64,000 bases of DNA, taken from the NCBI RefSeq assembly GCF_051297175.1, contig NZ_JBINNY010000001.1, positions 3,162,001 through 3,226,000 on the forward strand. The letters run 5' to 3'. The stretch is from Dryocola sp051297175 (GTDB taxonomy: Bacteria; Pseudomonadota; Gammaproteobacteria; Enterobacterales; Enterobacteriaceae). The position numbers were made by a program, and so were the translations under genes. Of this stretch, positions 60,095 to 64,000 are shown in pieces. Under the pieces are notes generated by a model that was not told where the DNA came from, did no database searches, and saw only the letters and a list, made by a program, of their open reading frames with translations. Numbering within the stretch: position 1 is the first letter of the stretch; the number at the start of each line of letters is the position of its first letter.

Positions 60095-62371
60095 CTACCC
60101 ATTATCCTTGGTTACGCCAAACCACTGATGGTACCAACGGGGCATTATTTGCTCTCTGAATCCATTGATTTGCCATTTAGCACGGTTAATTCGAATAGTG
60201 ATTTGCCCGGAGCGGGCTGTGTCAAGCCACCTGTAGCCATGCTTCTTGTACCGTTCAATAGTCTTTACAGAAGGTAAACGCCAGGCGTTATAGCGGGAAA
60301 CCGAGGCCAGAGCGGCTTTGCCTGAAACCGCCCGCAAAAGCGGATCCGTGGAAGATGTACGGCTGCCGTGATGAGGAACCTGAACGATATCAGCTTGTAC
60401 CGCGCCCCACCTGTTTTTTAGCATAGCTAATTCCGCCGAAGCTTCAATGTCGCCGGTTAAGAGCAGTTTATGATGGCCATCGCTTACCATAACCACACAA
60501 GAACCGTTATTCCCTGCGGCCCGACCCTTTGCTGGCGGCCATATCGCGGCAAATTCCAGTCCCTGCCATTGCCATTTTTCTCCCGCAAAACACGGCCGAT
60601 GTTTTTCCCACAGCAGCGGGCTACGCACAGGCAGCTCAGGCCATGCCTTTTGCAAAGAAGTTAACCCACCGCGATGGTCGAGATGCTCGTGGCTAAGGAT
60701 CACGCCTTCCAGCTTGAGGTTATGCCAGCGCAGCCAGGGAATTATGGTCTGCTGTGCGGCATCGCCACCGGGCCAGGCATTGCCCGTATCATAAAGCATC
60801 ACTTTGTTGTTACGAACCAGGGCCACCGAAAGCCCATGCCCTACATCCAGCATGACAATTTCCCATCCTGACCCGCCATTTTTATTTAAAGTGCGCGTCG
60901 TAACGAGCAGTAAGGCTATTGCTAATACGGCCACCGACGCGGCTGAAGTGCGCCACCAGGCCATACGGTAAATCACAATGGCGACCCAGCCCGTTAGGCT
61001 AAGTAACTGGAATCTTTGATCGACCTCTTGCCAGCCGCCGGGGATGAGATCCAATACCCTGAATAGCTGTGCCAACAGCGCATCAACTATCTTCCACCAC
61101 GTTTCTCCAAGCCAGTGTATACCCGTGAACATCAATCCGGCCAACAGGAGAGGCGTAACGATGAAGGAAACAAACGGCACGGCCACAAGATTGGCTGCCA
61201 GCGCGTTAACGCTGATACCGTGAAAAATAAAAATCTGTAATGGCATGAGAAGCAAGGTGATACCAATCTGCAAATGTAACAAACCCGTTGGATAACGATA
61301 ATACCAGGGCCACTGGACTACACCTCGAGGCAGCGGCATCCATTGGTACCAGAATATCAGCGAGGCTACGGCTAGCGCTGAAAGCCAGAAGCTGTCTGAA
61401 AGTACCGTCAAAGGGTCAAAAGACAGTATTCCCGTCACACAGGCGAGCCACACTTCCCAGCCGGTCCACTGTCTTCCTTGGATCCTCAAGCTTAGCCAGA
61501 TAGCGAGTGCCAGTATTGCCCTCACCGCGGGAGGATTACAGCCCGCAAGCCAGGTATAGACACCCGCCGTCAACAGGCTTGCAATGAGCGGCATTCGAAA
61601 ACTGATACGATGGGCGGGCAACGCAAGCTGAAATAGCCTAGCCATTAGCCATCCAATACCTGCCGCAAGAGAGATATGTAAACCGGAGATAGCCATCAGG
61701 TGTGCCGTTCCGGTTTTCCTCAAAATATCTTTGGCTTCGCTGGTGATATTACTTCGCTCGCCGAACGCCAGCGCCTCGATAATTCCCCCCCACGGCAAGG
61801 ATTGTGTGTTCTTCTGAACAGCGTCCATCCACCTTGCGCGCAACGAGCATTGCTCGCTTAGCTGCTTTGCCTCAATCACCCGACCACGAAGCGGTAGATG
61901 CTGCGCCAGGGCGTAGCGCTGGCTATCAAAACCTCCCTCATTGAGCTGGCCGTGAACGGGCTGAAGGCGCAGTTTCATCTGCCATTTTTGACCAGAGCAA
62001 ACGGGCCCAGGTAAGTAGACGTTTCGCAGTACAACTCCTGCAGGAGGAAATAAATAAACTTCCGGCCCCTTTAATAGCCTTAGCTCATGATTCTTTTCGC
62101 CGTCGGTCCTGACAATGACTACGTCGGCGGTGACCGGTTTTTGTAGCCAAACTTCAAAAGGTGCGAGGCTTTCTCTGCCCGCAAGCAACCCCCAGCAGAG
62201 GCTTAGCAACATTATTGCCGGATAGCGAAGAACCTGTTTACCTGGAGCGAGAAGACATAGCGCAACGGCCAGGAGCATTATGATGCCCGACAGACTGGGA
62301 ATATCCGCCAGCCAAACCAGCGGCAATATCCCAGCGATAATGCAGATACAAAGCGCAGGAAAAGAAATCAC
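60095..62371 (-). CDS. ycaI: ComEC/Rec2 family DNA-uptake channel protein (YcaI)
   Basis: 758 residues (E. coli 754). ComEC carries single-stranded DNA across the inner membrane in competent bacteria. There are N-terminal helices, a DUF4131/OB-like domain (KWQMKLRLQPVHGQLNEGGF), the Competence domain (KTGTAHLMAISGLHISLAAG) with many membrane segments, and a C-terminal metallo-beta-lactamase-like domain (MLDVGHGLSVALV, ILSHEHLDHRGG, VPHHGSRTSSTDP). The start is GTG 62371: AAGGAGG lies 6 bases before it, an almost ideal ribosome site; the frame to 62458 adds residues unlike the family. It is moderately diverged. Confidence 0.93.
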   Translation of the reverse strand: MISFPALCICIIAGILPLVWLADIPSLSGIIMLLAVALCLLAPGKQVLRYPAIMLLSLCWGLLAGRESLAPFEVWLQKPVTADVVIVRTDGEKNHELRLLKGPEVYLFPPAGVVLRNVYLPGPVCSGQKWQMKLRLQPVHGQLNEGGFDSQRYALAQHLPLRGRVIEAKQLSEQCSLRARWMDAVQKNTQSLPWGGIIEALAFGERSNITSEAKDILRKTGTAHLMAISGLHISLAAGIGWLMARLFQLALPAHRISFRMPLIASLLTAGVYTWLAGCNPPAVRAILALAIWLSLRIQGRQWTGWEVWLACVTGILSFDPLTVLSDSFWLSALAVASLIFWYQWMPLPRGVVQWPWYYRYPTGLLHLQIGITLLLMPLQIFIFHGISVNALAANLVAVPFVSFIVTPLLLAGLMFTGIHWLGETWWKIVDALLAQLFRVLDLIPGGWQEVDQRFQLLSLTGWVAIVIYRMAWWRTSAASVAVLAIALLLVTTRTLNKNGGSGWEIVMLDVGHGLSVALVRNNKVMLYDTGNAWPGGDAAQQTIIPWLRWHNLKLEGVILSHEHLDHRGGLTSLQKAWPELPVRSPLLWEKHRPCFAGEKWQWQGLEFAAIWPPAKGRAAGNNGSCVVMVSDGHHKLLLTGDIEASAELAMLKNRWGAVQADIVQVPHHGSRTSSTDPLLRAVSGKAALASVSRYNAWRLPSVKTIERYKKHGYRWLDTARSGQITIRINRAKWQINGFREQIMPRWYHQWFGVTKDNG

Positions 62372-62524
62372 AGCAACCTCCTTGTTGGAGGAAGTGTGAC
62401 GGGCCGGAATAGGCGTGTCAGCACAAAATAATGAAGCTTTAGAGAAGGTTTCCAACACTTCTCAAACATGGGACATCGTTACATAACGCTCTGCGAGGTC
62501 TGCCGCAAATCCAAATCTCAGGCA

Positions 62525-62555
62525 TAAAAAAACGGCACCCGTAGGTACCGTTTTT
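62525..62555 (-). terminator. Rho-independent terminator of ihfB
   Basis: AAAAACGGCACC and GGTACCGTTTTT pair with one mismatch around a CGTA loop; a T-run follows on the minus strand, 20 bases after the ihfB stop. Confidence 0.88.
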
Positions 62556-62574
62556 GGCGTTTAAATCCGTGGAC

Positions 62575-62862
62575 TCAATTGCCGTAAATATTGGCGCGGT
62601 CACGTAGCTCTTTGCCTGGTTTAAAGTGAGGAACGTATTTACCTTCCAGATCCACTTTATCGCCAGTCTTAGGGTTACGTCCGGTGCGAGGAGCGCGATA
62701 GTGTAAGGAGAAACTGCCGAAACCCCGGATTTCAATACGCTCGCCAAGGGCAAGAGTAGAGGCCATATGTTCCAACATCTCTTTCACTGCATCTTCCACT
62801 GCTTTAGCAGGGATATGAGATTGCTGGGTTGCAAGTCTTTCAATCAATTCTGACTTGGTCAT
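62575..62862 (-). CDS. ihfB: Integration host factor beta subunit
   Basis: 95 residues (E. coli 94). With IhfA it binds and sharply bends DNA at specific sites. It is nearly identical to E. coli IhfB: MTKSELIERLATQQSHIPAK, IEIRGFGSFSLHYRAPRTGR with the arm proline region NPKTGDKV, and the ending ELRDRANIYG plus one extra Asn because the stop is displaced by one codon. GGAGG-like sequence lies just before the ATG. It is between rpsA and comEC, as in E. coli. Confidence 0.98.
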   Translation of the reverse strand: MTKSELIERLATQQSHIPAKAVEDAVKEMLEHMASTLALGERIEIRGFGSFSLHYRAPRTGRNPKTGDKVDLEGKYVPHFKPGKELRDRANIYGN

Positions 62863-62914
62863 GATTCCTCCGGTTTCCTTTCAGGAAAATTAGCTTACAG
62901 CTATCAATCGAACA

Positions 62915-62934
62915 AGGGCGGCCGTAGCCGCCCT
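62915..62934 (-). terminator. Hairpin after rpsA
   Basis: AGGGCGGC / GCCGCCCT with a CGTA loop (TACG on the minus strand) lies 19 bases after the rpsA stop. The following TTGTTC is only moderately U-rich, so partial read-through into ihfB is possible. Confidence 0.75.
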
Positions 62935-62952
62935 GATTTAGCGCTCGGACGA

Positions 62953-64000
62953 TTACTCGCCTTTAGCTGCTTTGAATGCTTCAGCCATTGCGTTAGAGAA
63001 GTTGCCTTCTTCCTGTTTGTTGTTAACAGTCGCAATTGCATCTTTCTCGTCAGCTTCGTCTTTAGCACGAACAGACAGGCTCACAACACGGTTTTTACGA
63101 TCAACGCCGGTGAATTTAGCTTCAACGTCGTCGCCTACGTTCAGAACCAGAGTTGCATCTTCAACGCGGTCACGGGAAGCTTCAGAAGCACGCAGGTAGC
63201 CTTCTACGCCATCTGCTAATTCAACTGTAGCACCTTTCGCGTCAACTGCCGTTACTTTACCAGTAACGATAGTACCTTTCTTGTTCAGCGCAACGTAGTT
63301 GTTGAACGGATCTTCTGCGAGTTGTTTAACACCCAGGGAGATACGTTCGCGCTCTGCGTCAACCTGCAGAACCACAGCTGCGATTTCGTCGCCTTTTTTG
63401 TATTCACGTACTGCTTCTTCGCCTGCAACGTTCCAGGAGATGTCAGACAGGTGAACCAGGCCGTCGATGCCGCCGTCCAGGCCGATGAAGATACCGAAGT
63501 CAGTGATAGACTTGATTTTACCTTCAACGCGGTCGCCTTTGTTGTGGGTCTCAGCGAACTGCTGCCATGGGTTGTTTTTGCACTGTTTCAGGCCCAGGGA
63601 GATACGACGACGTTCTTCGTCGATATCCAGAACCATAACTTCCACTACGTCACCAACGTTAACAACTTTGGATGGGTGGATGTTTTTGTTGGTCCAGTCC
63701 ATTTCGGAAACGTGCACCAGGCCTTCAACGCCTTCTTCGATTTCAACGAAGCAGCCGTAGTCAGTCAGGTTGGTCACGCGGCCAGTCAGACGAGTACCTT
63801 CTGGGTAACGCTTAGCGATAGCTACCCATGGATCTTCGCCCAGCTGTTTCAGGCCCAGGGAAACACGAGTACGCTCACGGTCGAATTTCAGCACTTTAAC
63901 AGTGATTTCGTCGCCAACGTTCACGATTTCGCTTGGATGCTTAACGCGTTTCCATGCCATGTCAGTGATGTGCAGCAGGCCATCAACGCCGCCCAGATCA
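62953..64000 (-). CDS. rpsA: 30S ribosomal protein S1, C-terminal two-thirds (partial)
   Basis: The frame is open to the window edge; the ATG at 63960 is internal, since bases 63961-64000 continue the S1 sequence (LGGVDGLLHITDM). About 348 of some 557 residues are visible. Successive S1 RNA-binding repeats show the signatures GLVHVSEMDWTNKNIHPSK, GLVHLSDISWN and GYLRASEASRDRVED, corresponding to repeats 3 to 6. S1 holds mRNA on the 30S subunit and is essential for starting most mRNAs. Codon use is that of a highly expressed gene. ihfB follows on the same strand. Confidence 0.98.
   Translation of the reverse strand, partial: DLGGVDGLLHITDMAWKRVKHPSEIVNVGDEITVKVLKFDRERTRVSLGLKQLGEDPWVAIAKRYPEGTRLTGRVTNLTDYGCFVEIEEGVEGLVHVSEMDWTNKNIHPSKVVNVGDVVEVMVLDIDEERRRISLGLKQCKNNPWQQFAETHNKGDRVEGKIKSITDFGIFIGLDGGIDGLVHLSDISWNVAGEEAVREYKKGDEIAAVVLQVDAERERISLGVKQLAEDPFNNYVALNKKGTIVTGKVTAVDAKGATVELADGVEGYLRASEASRDRVEDATLVLNVGDDVEAKFTGVDRKNRVVSLSVRAKDEADEKDAIATVNNKQEEGNFSNAMAEAFKAAKGE

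Noticed and set aside
1..64000. CRISPR array, prophage, insertion sequence, toxin-antitoxin or defence island
   Set aside because: No regularly spaced repeats, transposase, phage structural or known defence gene is present; gene order is conserved core chromosome.

Overview
This window is conserved core chromosome from a member of the Enterobacteriaceae. It is not E. coli itself, but gene order matches the E. coli 21-24 minute region almost completely, in reverse of the usual orientation: rpsA-ihfB sit at the right edge and yccA-serT at the left. Protein similarity is very high for informational and envelope genes (MukBEF, MatP, RMF, AsnS, IhfB) and lower for YccT, Sxy, the SulA N-terminus, ComEC and the porin. 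The host is therefore probably an Enterobacter/Lelliottia/Cedecea-like relative; I cannot name the genus from sequence alone. I see no insertion sequence, prophage, integron or CRISPR array.

Left edge (1-2.4 kb) is the variable part: the 3' end of an ABC transporter ATPase, a tRNA-Ser(UGA), and an orphan OppA-type peptide-binding protein. In E. coli K-12 the hya hydrogenase operon lies next to this tRNA.

2.4-12.1 kb: yccA, tusE, acyP, rlmI, hspQ, yccU, yccT/csgI, mgsA, helD, yccF, yccS (stress, tRNA/rRNA modification, methylglyoxal bypass). 12.1-15.4 kb: sxy diverges from the LexA-controlled sulA; then ompA and matP. 15.6-18.2 kb: lonH, fabA with FadR/FabR sites, and rmf. 18.4-26 kb, minus strand: rlmKL-uup-pqiABC (rRNA methylation, ABC-F ATPase, MCE lipid transport). 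26-29 kb: ycbX, zapC, pyrD. 29.1-33.4 kb: the complete ssuEADCB sulfonate operon, directly beside pyrD with no elf/ycb fimbrial cluster between them. 33.5-42.4 kb: pepN, pncB, asnS, a porin at the ompF locus, aspC.

42.4-53.2 kb, minus strand: gloC, mepK, ldtD (cell-wall crosslink enzymes), then cmoM-mukF-mukE-mukB, the condensin operon with overlapping genes. 53.3-62.4 kb: elyC, ycbJ, and the envelope operon comEC-msbA-lpxK-ycaQ-ycaR-kdsB (lipid A kinase and flippase, CMP-KDO synthesis, crosslink glycosylase). 62.5-64 kb: ihfB and the 3' two-thirds of rpsA.

I did not find an undescribed multi-gene system. The observations most worth a second look are the altered pore-constriction residues of the porin at the ompF locus, the orphan OppA paralogue beside the tRNA, a short translated-looking leader ORF ahead of yccT, and the two similar terminators after asnS that bracket an unexplained 100-bp interval.
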